From Cliona cf. orientalis (lineage: Eukaryota > Porifera > Demospongiae > Clionaida > Clionaidae): a stretch of DNA of 64,000 nt. Below, piece after piece: positions 21,560 through 33,529 of this stretch. The translations under genes were made by a program, and so were the position numbers. Each line of letters opens with the position of its first letter. The first letter of the stretch is position 1. The stretch lies in NCBI GenBank assembly GCA_963930775.1, contig OZ005696.1:2170001-2234000 (forward strand). Direction: 5' to 3'. The notes under the pieces were generated by a model that did no database searches, had not been told where the DNA came from, and saw only the letters and a list, made by a program, of their open reading frames with translations.

Positions 21560-21930
21560 TTTTTACACGATGGTTCAGATCTTGAATTTGATCTTGTGCT
21601 TTCAGGATTAAAAGCATGAAACTATAGGCGATTTCTTGGGAACTGACGCACGATTTTTCCTGAAAATATAGATCCTGTTGTACTGCTCAAGGCCCACTTT
21701 GGTATACCAAGTCGTGATCGCGACCGCTTACTACCGTTGATTCCAGAGGCGTCCATGTGGGCCGCCTAGATGACTTCAGAGAATCGGTCCTCATCAATAC
21801 TATATTATACTGATAGTCAACGTAGTTACAACACATAAAAACGTTACGAATAATATTATTTTCTTCGACATCGTCGGCAAGATCCTAGCTCCTTCGCGAT
21901 CGAAATAAGGAATCCGAGCCCTGCGTGTCC
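21550..21930 (-). pseudogene. N-terminal STELLO fragment
   Basis: Matches copies A and B from the ATG region (21928-21930) to about residue 117 (start of the CKKW segment), with small indels, and stops at the palindrome at 21505-21559. It lacks the DFDDDN domain. It lies between head-to-head copies B and C and shares orientation with B. Confidence 0.8.
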
Positions 21931-22465
21931 ATCAGCGAAGTAGAAGCAAGAACAATACTCTTAGGCCACACAAATAAAATTAATTGTTTCTCAGGCCCGC
22001 CCGCATCGGATTTTCCACCCCGCATGGGGCTTTTTTTAAGGGGTTGGTGTACAATTTGTCTGGTAAAGATCATCATAGCCACATGTAAGTACTATAATTG
22101 GTGCGTGGCATCACGTACATGTACCTCGCACTATTGAACCCATTATCCTTGGCCTTCGAGGCGACCCATCCTCTGCAGCTACAGTTTCACCAGAGTATTA
22201 AATGGTGAGGTTGAACTTAACTGACACAGCAATGTACAGAATGAATGATACAACACAAAATGCATGGTTTTATACCCAGGTACTAATAAGATAATACTTC
22301 CTGTACAGTTACATAACACTATACAAAGATAACCACTAATTACAAAAACATAACATAACATGTCCACACACCTAGCCTGACATGACCCTGTAATAAAATG
22401 AGTGACTCGTAAATACAACGTATCCTTCAATATCGCCCTTCAGTATGCCCACGTCGACGAGCTCT
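21931..22465. other. Spacer before STELLO C
   Basis: No gene recognised. AT-rich with a short CG-rich stretch at 21994-22030. The right end (22467-22515) matches the right side of the insertion in R3 (8849-8897). Confidence 0.5.
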
Positions 22466-22557
22466 GACATCGACGCTGCAGCGCGTGGGGTAGGTGCTCT
22501 ATAGAACTCTAGTTTTGTTAACGAGTACTCGAGTGGTATTTTTATTTCGAATCGCGG

Positions 22558-25325
22558 ATGGATACTCGTCTCTCGAACTCCTTAATATCTCGCGATCGAT
22601 CGCGGCTCATGAGGCTCATGCCGACAATGTCCATGAAAACAATATCAGTAACGTTTTTATGTGTTGCAGTGACGCTGGTTATTATGGTATTGATCACAAT
22701 CGGTTCTCTTACCTCATCTTGGCCCACACCGACGCCTCTGGAATCAACGGCAGTACTACGTGTTCGCGATCACGACTTGCTACCAAAGTGGGCCTTGAGC
22801 GATACAACAGGACTGAAATTTTCCGGAGAAATCGTGCGTCAGTTCCCAAAAAATCGCCTAAAGTTTCATGCCTTAAATCCTGAAAGCACAGGATCAAATT
22901 CAAAACCTCACCTATCATGTAAAAAGTGGGCAGTAATGACAACAATCTTTGATGTATCAGATGCTGTTCGTCGACAGGTGAAGCTTAAAAACTGGTGTCT
23001 GGTGGTGGTCTTCGATAAGAGAAGTGCTGAATTGTATGACGCTGGCTGGACGAAGGGCGAAGGAAATGATGCTGTGGTTTATTTGAGACCAGACGATCAA
23101 GTGGCAATGCGCAATGCAGTAAACTTCGTTAGTGCTCTTCCATGGAACCATTTTGGTTGCAAGAACATCGGGTACCTATACGCCATCATGCATGGTGCAG
23201 AGGTTATATGGGGTTTCGAGGACGACAATGCTCTCAAATTCTGGATACCGGGAGCTGCACCAGCTGGAGCTCCCTCTATTAACGAGGCCATCCCTGAATA
23301 TGAAGAACAAACAATTGAAGCTTTAGAACCAAAAGATCACAACTGGCCCACATACGATCCATATCCGGCATTAGGTGCCCCAACACTGCCCTCTTGGCCA
23401 AGAGGTCTCCCACTTGAGGATATTAAGGTTAAAAATTGCAGTGATACACCACTACACACTACCAAGATAAAGACCAGTTCGATTGCAGTCCTACAATCCT
23501 TAGCAGACTACCAACCTGACGTAGATGCCATCTATCGCCTCACGATGCCCGTTCCCTTCTTCTTCAAGCGACCAAAACAGAACAAGCACCTCATGATTCC
23601 CAAGGGCTGCCTCACACCATACAATGCACAGGCTACTCTGCATTTCAAAGCAGGATTCTTTGGATTATTTCTACCGATTACTGTGAGTGGACGAGTCACT
23701 GACATATGGCGAAGCTTCATTGCTCAGAGGCTGTTCTGGGATACTGGTCTCCAGTTTGGATTCATTGCTCGCCCACTGGTAGTGCAAGATAGAAATGTGC
23801 ATAGCAATATTGGTGACTTGGGATCAGAGTGGGACCTCTACATAAAGGGGAAGCCACTTATGGAGTTTTTAGGAAGCTGGAAGGGCAAAGGAAGAACAAT
23901 TGTCGAGCGAACAGAGGAACTATGGATTGCACTGTATGAACGACAGTATGTTGAGCTTCTTGACGTTCAGCTAGTACAGCTGTGGCTACAGACGCTTCTA
24001 GATATTGGTTATACATTTCCAGATATAGTCAATGATGCTGACCTCCCAACTCCTTCCTATCCTATCACTTTGAAATCGAAGAAAACAAAAGATAGAGTGT
24101 GCACCACAACCAAACGGTACACTTTTTGGACCTCAGACTTACATGATGGCCCACGAGTGGACACACCCACAGTTCTGGCCAGCTTAGGGCACACTGTCTA
24201 TATTGCAGGAGCCAAATCTAACCACACTCCATTTCCTTCTGTATTCGAACAAGACAGAATACATGTATACTATAACCTTTCTAGTGTCATAAAGGATCAT
24301 TACTGGAATGCACGAACTAGAGTGACAGCTGAGAAGATATGATAAAGTCCAACTTTGAATTTTTCAAGAGTAATAAAGTAATTTCTTCAGTTGATGCCTT
24401 TTCCTGTTCCTATCCGGCAGCATATTGTGAGCTCTTAATGCCCCTAAACAAGACAATAGTCTATTTGCCAGTTCACAGATACAACTTGGGACGATGCACT
24501 AAGGGTGAATGGGACAGACTGGATGAGCACCTGTACATGCTTGCTGCCATGGACAACCCAAAACATATCATTGGAGCCGCTAGTGTCTATGACCAAGAAT
24601 ATCTTCGCTACTACACTGGATTATCTGCTTTACCACTCTATAGTTATACTGGAATGTATACACAGAATAATCCTTACAAACCAATGAGAGATGAAATATT
24701 GTATGTTTCATGTATGGAAGACAGACTCGCCGACAAACTAGTTACTCAGGTGAAAAAGTTCAAAATTGTGGACATCTTCAAACTCTATGGCCACTATGAG
24801 TTCAGTGACCTCGTTAGTCATCGTGCTATGGTTTACTTCCCTTATGCTGTCATGTCCTTCAAACTTGTTGAGTACTACGCATTAGGAATTCCACTGTTTA
24901 TGCCTTCTCCGCGATTCTTCCGAAGCACTCATGCGTTTGGACCTGATCGAGCTGTAATTACTCATGGTTGTGGTGACAAGAAACTAGCCGATGCAATGAA
25001 ACCACACCCAACTAACACCCACCCATACAGTCCAAATGAACTGGGAGGTGAAGCAGAGTACTACTGGTTACAGTTTGGCGATTTTTACCAATGGCCACAC
25101 ATTACATACTTTGATGATATGCAAGAGTTGGAGCGTAAACTAGAGAATGCGGACTTTGAGTTGATCCATAATCTAATGATGAAAGAAATGAAGAACAAAT
25201 GGTCAGCCCTGAGGGAAGCTTGGTGTGAGGCACTAGATGGAGTGGACACTGGACGAAAGGTGCCACAGGACTATAACACTGCAATACATGAGCTCTATGG
25301 TGTTTCAAGGCTTCAGGTACACTAA
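22558..25325 (+). pseudogene. STELLO copy C: full length, one frameshift
   Basis: Collinear with copy B: basic tail, membrane anchor (about residues 29-50), CKKWAVMTTIF, LPWNHF and a DED-type motif (WGFEDDN instead of WDFDDDN), then the C-terminal lobe. At 24325-24340 a net 5-nt insertion (acagctgagaagatatg where copy B reads acagaagatatg) leads to a stop at 24340-24342. The last 328 codons are open in another frame from 24339 to 25325. Truncated product about 594 residues. Note D-to-G and D-to-E changes in the acidic motif as well. Confidence 0.85.
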
Positions 25326-26051
25326 AGGGGGGGATGTTTCCCTCCTCACCTTAATTGTCTTTCTACGCAGTATAATAATATTAGTTATCTCAATTTCATT
25401 GAGTCTATATAATATAGCTCACTGACTCCGAGTATGTATGTAATGTATGTATAGCTATTCTATCTCTTACTTGTTTATACTCTGTTGTATGACATGTATA
25501 TTATACTATTATTATCCTCAAGTTTTAAATTGTTAGTTTTATTACCTAAACATGTTAACCTGTCATCCTAATTATAACCTAAACATGTTAACCTGTCAAT
25601 GACATCCTAATTATAACCAGAATATGTTGACGACTTGTTTGTGAGAATATGCATGTTGACGACTTGTTTGTGTGATGTAGATGTTTCTAGAACATTCTAT
25701 AATCTCACTATAATTAGGGGCGAGTCTGAGCGAGCCCCGAATACACGAGAAACTGGAAGCGGTGTATATATTTATTTATTTGTGCGTGATCTTGCATGGC
25801 AACGACTCAATGCGCATGCTCAGACACCACGTGGTAGCTTACCGTGACAGGTAATGGTCGTCATCAAACGCAGATCCGCGGAATCGTGGCAGTATGCAGT
25901 GTGCCTCGAGCTCAAGGGCCTTAGGAGAATAAAATCTGCGTTATATATATTCAATGTCATATTATATTTATTACTGTACTATTATATACATAGTGACCCT
26001 TTTACCATAAGTAACAATGCTCGGAATGTGGTGTTTCATTCTAAATTGTTA
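25326..26051. other. Noncoding spacer after STELLO C
   Basis: Contains short direct repeats around 25545-25680 (acctaaacatgttaacctgtca twice; atgttgacgacttgtttgtg twice). No recognisable gene. Confidence 0.5.
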
Positions 26052-26654
26052 GTAGGGTACACGTCCCAGTTATGAGACACTAAACTTATGACTATTTTCA
26101 CACAATTGTTCTAAGAATAATTTAAGTGGTATATTTTTTTAAGGACTGCCTAATAGTATGGCCTCTAATACATGGATTATAAATATCAACTTCACTACTA
26201 AATGATGTCACATTAATTTTTTAAAAATTGTTTTGCTATCATTAGTACTGAACATGTTATGGGACGCCTGTCCCTATTATGAGATACCACCTTCCCACTG
26301 ATAAAGGCAGTTATCATAAGGTGGTTTAAGATGATGTCTTACCCAAGTTGGCATCCTTAAAGTGAGGTTTGAGTGTTAAACTCAAGAAAATAAGTAGTTT
26401 GATGTACCAAATTAGCAAATTTGTAAAGCTGATACACCAAAAACCAAAAATCATTGTTTCACTACATTTTTAAGCAATGAAAGCGTAAACCCATATCAAA
26501 ATAAGGTGGATAGCAAATTCAACTTATAATTAGCACTGAGGTAATAGTTCTAATTAGGTATAATACAATGACCCCCCAAAACAGAAACTTCCATCTTCAT
26601 TAATATGGATGTCCCATAATACCAACTGTCTCACAATACCTACGTATACCCTAC
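26052..26654. mobile_element. MITE-like element with GTAGGGTAYACGT ends
   Basis: The left end gtagggtacacgtcccag (26052) and the right end acgtataccctac (26654) are inverted. Inner motifs tatgagac / gtctcac and gggac / gtccc continue the imperfect pairing. Possible 3-bp flank tta on both sides. Interior noncoding. Confidence 0.6.
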
Positions 26655-26698
26655 TTACATTGTCATAGTAGTTGAGAGTTAGAACATTCTCAGCTATA

Positions 26699-26701
26699 TA
26701 A

Positions 26702-26737
<36 letters not shown>

Positions 26738-26738
26738 G
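26699..26738. repeat. (ATT)n microsatellite
   Basis: About 13 uninterrupted att units. Confidence 0.95.
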
Positions 26739-27088
26739 AGTATAGCAGTTTTTAGTGTGATGATAGCAGTTGTCATGGTGGTGTCAGAGTGATAGCTAAT
26801 TTCAATAATCAGTACAGCACAATGCCATTACATGTAGCTAACTTGAGTTACAATAAACACATCAATATAGCTACCATGTATGTAGGTAGCTACAGTTAAT
26901 TTATGTTTCGACAGAAACTACTGTACAGCAGAAACGCTATTCCATATGCTTGGAATGTATACAGCAGCTATAAAGGCTGCAGTTACTCTACTTGAAACTA
27001 AATTGTAGTGTTTCATAACCTAGGCCGTGACTGCAGCACATGCTCGTATACAATAAGTATACTTAGCTACGAGTGAGTCTCAGTGCAT

Positions 27089-28861
27089 ATGCATGCAGTC
27101 AAGATGCTTAAAGTGAATAGTTCAAGCTTAAGAGTCGTATGTGCTCTTTTCCTACTACTTAGCCTTAGCATCACAGTCACTCTCTGTAGTGAACCCGAGG
27201 TGAATGGAGTTTGCTTTGACGATACAGCTGCTGACTCAGACAGTGTAAGTGTGGATACCAATGATTCATCCTCGTGCTCACTTTGGAAGAATAAAAAGAC
27301 TCCTGATTCTAGTTGCAAGTGTGGCAGTAGCATAGGTCAAGTTGTATGGTGTACAAATCATTCGGTGTACATCTTTACTTGCCATTGTATGTCCTATAGT
27401 GAAGAGTTTGGAATGGATATCATGGGATCATGCCCGTTTCTTTGTGAAAATGTATATTTCATTGAAGTCCATTCGAATTTGGACTACCTTTGTAACCAGA
27501 TCAACAGGACTGGTCAGTTGTGTGGCAAGTGCTCACAGGGATATGCCCCAGCTGTCTACTCGTATGGAAGTCTATGTGTACAGTGTACCCACTACAAGCA
27601 CAACTGGATTAAGTATGTTATGGTTGCCTACTTACCTGTTACTATATTTTATATAGTTGTAATTTTATTTCGATTCAACGCAATGTCACCTTCTGTGATC
27701 GCATACATTTTTGTGTCTCAAATAATCTCTTCTCCAGCTTTTGCCAGTATCTTTACCATCTATGTATATTTTTCAGAAAAGCAACCAGTTATAGGTGCAA
27801 ATGTTAGGCTTATGGGTGATTTTGTGTCTAGCATTTATAGTATGTGGAATTTAGACTTCTTTCGCTATGTCTATCAGCCATTTTGTCTTCATCCCAACAT
27901 GACTACTCTTCAAATGATTTCATTAGACTATGCCATTGCTGTGTATCCCTTGCTGCTTATTTTCTTGACATACTTGTTTGTCAGAATTCACGATCGATTC
28001 ACAATATTCCAGCTGCTTTGGAAGCCAGTGGCATGGCTAATGCTCAAGGTTAATCGTAACTTTGGGATCAAACGAACACTGATTAAAGCATTTGGTACCT
28101 TTATCCTTTTGTCATATGTGAAGGTACTCAATACTTCAGTCGATATTCTCATGCCAGTTCAAGTTTACAATGCCTCAGGGATAGTTGTTGGAGCGTATAC
28201 ATACTATAATGGATCACTGGAGTATTTTGGACGTGAGCATCTTCCTTACACTTTTCTCGCTATCTTCATATTTGCTACATTCAATCTTGCACCCTTTTTG
28301 TTACTTTGTCTCTATCCCTGTCGATTCGATGCTTTCAGTCCTGTCTTAACCGCTGTCGACTCAACAGTCAGGTGCTGCGTACCTTCATGGATGCTTTTAA
28401 GGCTGCTACAAGTTTGAGCCCTACGACTGTAGATACTTCTCTGGGTTCTATTTGTTTCTAAGGGTAGCAATTCTTTGATAACAGAGAGTACTTATGTTGT
28501 TATTGTCAGTGGTATGGCCCTTATACCAGCAATAGCCTTCTTTTTGATCGTTAAACCTTATGCACAGAGTATCTACAACACTATTGATGCCATCATTCTT
28601 CTGTCGTTTGTTCTCTTTTGCGTTGGTGCATCAGCAATTTCTCTATCTAACTTCAACGTTAAGTATCGGGCTTTCTCTTGTGCTATGACTGGAATTGGGA
28701 TACTCTATCCTGCCACATATGCATCTGTGTTAATCACTTTCAAAATTTTACCCAAGTGTGTTAAACTAAGCTTTAAGAGATGTTTCAGAAAGTTCACATC
28801 AGCGAATCATGACCAGTGTGAGGATGCCTTGTTGGAGATTGGAGTAGCTAGGGAACAATAA
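27089..28861 (+). pseudogene. R4: group B receptor with three indels
   Basis: Sister of R5. Signal peptide (LRVVCALFLLLSLSITVTL), ectodomain with CSLWKNKKTP, CHCMSYSEE, NRTGQLCGKCSQGYAPAVYSY, then membrane segments as in R5. Frame is lost at about 28325 by a 5-nt insertion inside the LYPCRCF codons. It is followed by a 1-nt loss near 28395 and a net 10-nt loss near 28472. These sum to a multiple of three, so 28475-28861 returns to the original frame and runs to a normal end. The predicted product stops at 28417 (about 442 residues), losing the last four membrane passes. ATG at 27089 or 27104. Confidence 0.82.
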
Positions 28862-30335
28862 TGCTCAGTGGCTTTGTTATATGGGTGTAGTGTATAATAT
28901 ATGTAGCTCCTAGCTAGCTTTAGAACGTTTATAATAACTACTGGGTTTAACAGATGGTAATGATTTCAGTTACTTTTGGGAAGCATATGTTGCAATTGAC
29001 AGCTTACAGTGTTGTCAAGATAGATTCTTCGTATTATTATTGTATTGAACTAAAGGATCAAAATTATTAAACTTTCTTGTAGAACAATAGGTAAATGATA
29101 TTAAGCAGTATTATCGTATGTCTATTGTGTAGTTTAATAAATTACATTGTTCAATAATAATATAATTATTATCAGTACTAGCTGTTTATTGAAAGTGTAG
29201 AGAAGATGACCAGCTAGTACATACTGAAAATTGTTTCTTGTCAGTTTCATTAATTATTTTGGGTGATTCAGAGATGTTGAAAGTAGAAACACAAAGGCGT
29301 AGTGACTCCTATAAACTTCTATGACCTTATACCTAGGGAAATCTCCCGCATGATAACCGCCTTCAATTTTTCTTGTATAGTGAGCTAGTTGCAGCAGATT
29401 CACAGGTGTTCACAGGAAGCTAGCACTAATGGACAATGCATATCATCCATATAATATTTATTGTGGTATTAAGAATATGCCACTAAAGGCATAGTTACCT
29501 AGTTTATTACCTAAGGCAATAAAGGTCAGACTATAGTTACCTACTTGTACAACAGTTATTAATTTTTCCCCTTTACCTTTCAGTGGAGTAGGAACCAGGG
29601 GGGCCACTCCCTCCCCCCCTCCCCCCCCCCCCAATAATCAGGCTTGATACATAACCCTTGTGTACGTATTCTTCCAATCATATATTATGTCAAACTTTCT
29701 TCGTAAAGTCTGGTTTAAATTACTGAAATATGACCTCTACAAAAGTCTAGAATAATTGTGGTCATAAAATTTAGTAAACAAAGCCCCATCTACAACTTGT
29801 ATCAGTACGTGGCCCCCGCAACACATGATTGCTTCCTACTCCACTGCCTTTATTGCGCCTTTTCAGCGTATTAAGATATTTCAACATGCAAGCTATTCAG
29901 TATAGTTATATTATGCACAGTGCAAGCTGCTATCTTTTGTACAATAAGAAAAGTATCGGGGTTATAATGATATGCTCTCTTTCTCTTTGGGATCCATAAG
30001 CTCTGTGTTTATTATAGAGCTTACTAATAAGATTAACATGAAGCATTTATATAACTGGAACAGTCACTCCGTACATACTTATAGTCTATTAGCTACTGAA
30101 AGTTAACTCAGTGTTTTTTTTTTCACTACTATGTGCCCCACTCTACTTAAGATGCTTTCTTTCACGATTTAAGATGCTTCTTCCCCACTCTACTAGTCTA
30201 AGATTCTTTCTTTCACTATTTAAGATGCTTTCTTTCACTACTATGTGCCCCATTCTACTTAAACAACAAATGACAATATTTTGTGACAATTCAAACTTTG
30301 GTTACAGCTGTACAAGGGGAGCAAACAAACTTCAC
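28862..30335. other. Noncoding spacer
   Basis: AT-rich. Holds a C-rich tract (about 29610-29632) and, at 30110-30250, loosely repeated aagatgctttctttcac and cactactatgtgcccca units. No gene recognised. Confidence 0.5.
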
Positions 30336-30472
30336 CAAACACAAACTACTATAGAAACTCATTTGAATATCGTGCCCTTATGTTTAACACCCTTCCTAAC
30401 GAAATAAGATCCCTAGAAACAAAGGCCGCTTTCAGAAGAGCACTGATCAGGCACTCCCAAACTCTTGAATAA
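30336..30472 (+). mobile_element. LINE C-terminal remnant
   Basis: One frame reads NSFEYRALMFNTLPNEIRSL, then ETKAAFRRALIRHSQTLE and a stop. This fits the fxyRaxxxWNxLPxeIRxxxxxxxFkxxL pattern at the end of LINE reverse transcriptase proteins. Nothing upstream is clearly in frame. Confidence 0.55.
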
Positions 30473-30883
30473 TTAAGTGCTAGTTAATATTGTTGATTTT
30501 GTGTTATGTAATTAGCTGTATACAGGACCTGCATGAAAATCTACTTTGTGTAGATGCAGCATATACCTGTCAAAAATAACGTTTACTACTACTTCTATAC
30601 TACTACGTACCATTACAGTAGGTTTCCTTGAATTATTGCATTACACTTTCCCAAACAATAATACTATAGCTATGTATTGATAAAATTTAATATGACGTGG
30701 GTGGAAGTCCAGTGTAATTGCAAACAATATTATTATTATCATAGAAACACTATAAGATGCTTTCTTTTACTTGAATAACGATATGAATCTTATCATACCA
30801 TGCATGTTTTGTCAACTAAACATCGATACAACAGATCTAGATCGATGAGAAGCTCACTCGATCTGAGATGCTAGCTAGCTACT

Positions 30884-32644
30884 ATGACAAGTTTATATGA
30901 ACTTCTATTACTGCTGTGCCTTTGCACTACACCTGCTTTCTGTACCGCTGATTCTTCAGGATTAAGTAAATTTTGCTTTGATGGAACAATATCTAATCAT
31001 AGTGAAGATGCTAATGATTCGTCATCTTGCCCACCTTGGAAATATCGGAAGACTCCTACTTCACCTTGTGAGTGTGGCAATAGCATAGGTGAAGTCGTGC
31101 AATGCTCAAATGGATCAGTATGCCTCTTTAGTTGCCACTGTATGTCTTATAGTGAAAAACTGGGAACAGTTATCATGGGACCATGTCCACACCTTTGTGA
31201 AAACTATTTCTACTTTAAAATTCACCATAATATGGACCACATTTGTAACCAGATCAACAGGACTGGTCAGTTGTGTGGCAAGTGCTCAGAGGGATATGCC
31301 CCAGCTGTCTACTCGTATGGAAGTCTATGTGTACAGTGTACTCATCACAAGCACAACTGGATTAAATATCTTGCAATTGCTTACTTTCCAGTCACAATGT
31401 TTTATGCATTAGTGATTTTGTTTCGATTCAATGCAATGTCACCTTCTGTGATTGCATACATTTTTGTCTCTCAAATAGTTTCTTCCCCTGCTATTGCCAG
31501 CATCTTTACAACGTTTGTGAATTCTGCAGAAAAGCATCCCATCGTGCATATGAAGTTGAGGCTCATAGGTGATTTTGTTTCAAATCTTTATGGTTTTTGG
31601 AATTTAGACTTCTTTCGATATGTCTATCAGCCATTTTGTCTTCATCCCAACATGACTACTCTTCAAGTGATTTCATTGGACTATGCCATTGCTGTGTATC
31701 CCTTGCTGCTTATTTTCTTGACGTACTTGTTTGTCAGAATTCACGATCGGTTCACAATATTTCAGCTGGTTTGGAAGCCAGTGGCATGGCTAATGCTTAA
31801 GGCTAATTGTAACTTTGGGATCAAACGAACACTGATTAAAGCATTTGGTACCTTCATCCTTTTGTCATATGTGAAGGTGTTCAACACTTCAGTTGATATT
31901 CTCATGCCTTCCCAAGTTTATAATGCCTCAGGGACAGTTGTTGGAGTTTATGCATACTATAATGGGTCACTGGAATATTTTGGGCGTGAGCATCTTCCTT
32001 ATGCCTTACTTGCTGTGTTCATGTTTGCTACATTTAATCTTGTGCCTTTTTTATTGCTTTGTCTCTATCCCTGTCGATGCTTTCAGTCCTGTCTTAACTG
32101 CTGTCGACTCAACAGTCAGGTGCTGCGTACCTTCATGGATGCTTTTCAAGGCTGCTACAAGTTTGAGCCCTGCGACTGTCGATACTTTTCAGGTTTTTAC
32201 TTATTTCTGAGAGTTGCAATTTTGGTAATCTTTCTGATTACAGAGAGTACATATGTGATCATTTACAGTGGTATGGCAATTATGCCAGCAATGGCCTTCA
32301 TTTTAATTGTTAAACCTTATCGAGTGAGAATCTACAATACTATTGACGCTATTATTCTCTTGTCATTTGCTCTATTTTGCTGTGGAGCATCAGCAATTAC
32401 ATTATCAAGTTTTAACCACAAATACCGGTCCTTCTTGATCATTATGACAGGAGTTGGTTTGCTTTTCCCAGCCATTTATGCAATTGTTTTGGTCATCTTT
32501 GCAATTTTGCCCAGGTGTGTTATACTGGCGCGTGTCAGGAAGTTCATAAAGAGGTTCACATTAGTGAATCGTGATCCATATGAGGACAACCTGTTGGAGA
32601 TTACTGAAGATAATGATGATTCTTTCTTGTTGGACAGGCCTTGA
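30884..32644 (+). CDS. R5: intact Cys-rich multipass orphan membrane protein (group B)
   Basis: 586 residues, one exon. Signal peptide (LYELLLLLCLCTTPAFC, about 4-20). Ectodomain with CPPWKYRKTP, CECGNSIGEVVQC, CHCMSYSEK, and NRTGQLCGKCSEGYAPAVYSY replacing the DNHSPSPYSY form of groups A, C and D. Then HNWIKYL and about nine hydrophobic passes with WNLDFFRY, LYPCRCFQSC, FMDAFQGCYKFEPCDCRYF and KPYRVRIYN. The tail is acidic. Start is the first ATG before the signal peptide. An AATAAA lies about 130 bp after the stop. Away from the 136-bp block it differs strongly from R1, R6 and R11. Function unknown. Confidence 0.85.
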   Translation: MTSLYELLLLLCLCTTPAFCTADSSGLSKFCFDGTISNHSEDANDSSSCPPWKYRKTPTSPCECGNSIGEVVQCSNGSVCLFSCHCMSYSEKLGTVIMGPCPHLCENYFYFKIHHNMDHICNQINRTGQLCGKCSEGYAPAVYSYGSLCVQCTHHKHNWIKYLAIAYFPVTMFYALVILFRFNAMSPSVIAYIFVSQIVSSPAIASIFTTFVNSAEKHPIVHMKLRLIGDFVSNLYGFWNLDFFRYVYQPFCLHPNMTTLQVISLDYAIAVYPLLLIFLTYLFVRIHDRFTIFQLVWKPVAWLMLKANCNFGIKRTLIKAFGTFILLSYVKVFNTSVDILMPSQVYNASGTVVGVYAYYNGSLEYFGREHLPYALLAVFMFATFNLVPFLLLCLYPCRCFQSCLNCCRLNSQVLRTFMDAFQGCYKFEPCDCRYFSGFYLFLRVAILVIFLITESTYVIIYSGMAIMPAMAFILIVKPYRVRIYNTIDAIILLSFALFCCGASAITLSSFNHKYRSFLIIMTGVGLLFPAIYAIVLVIFAILPRCVILARVRKFIKRFTLVNRDPYEDNLLEITEDNDDSFLLDRP

Positions 32645-33529
32645 CCGTGATAGCTAGTTAGGTGTTTGAGTTTTTGCTATCTGATGCCCACAGATGGTAG
32701 TATGCATGTATTTTTAGTTAATATATAGTTTTAGACTTATTTTATACAATTCAAGGAATACTTTCAAAGTTGTGAATAAAACTATTATATTAATTTTTAT
32801 TATACACACGCTAGAAGAAATATGAAGGGACGATGTAGCTGTATTGCCCAATTCCAAAAAAATTAATGAATTGTGAATAATATTGTAATCTATCAGAGCT
32901 TCATTACCGTGACAGTTTAATTTCATGTTTTTGAATATTACTCATATAACTGTCAAGGCATTTAGTTCCTATAGCTATAGATCAAATGCTCCATGCAAAA
33001 ATCAATAAAGCTGGATTAAATTAGCTATGTCTAGCTACATGACACAATTGATGACTAAAGCAGATATCATGAGTAAGCTCAAATTTAGTATAGATATACA
33101 GATGTATAGGTAGGGAATCACACTGAGAACTACTTTGTTTCAATTATTAGCCTATACCATTACATTGTGTATTATAGTAATTAGCTCTATCACTGAACTG
33201 AATCAATGCATATAATTATTGTGTGCTAATCTTTATTGTAAGCTGTCCGTGGAAGTTTACTTAGATTCTGATGTTGACAAAGTTTACTGTTTAATAGCAT
33301 AGCGGTTAAGTCCCCATCATGTAGCTATGGATAAAAATAAGCAAGGCTTCTAAAAATATATATTATTATGACCATCAAATCAATAACAGGAAGTTTAATC
33401 ATAAAAAGGTTTCAATTTGCATTGATAGCTAGCAGGTTGCTTAACTATAGTGATTCTCTTGACATTGCCAGCTACAGCTCTCGTATTAGTTGAGTGTAAC
33501 TCCATCAAATTAAACTTGAAGCTTTTAGA
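32645..33529. other. Noncoding spacer between R5 and R6
   Basis: AT-rich, no repeat or gene that I can support. The last 90 bp before R6 (ctacagctctcg, aactccatca, aagcttttaraatg) resemble the region before R11 and may be the shared 5' UTR or promoter. Confidence 0.5.
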
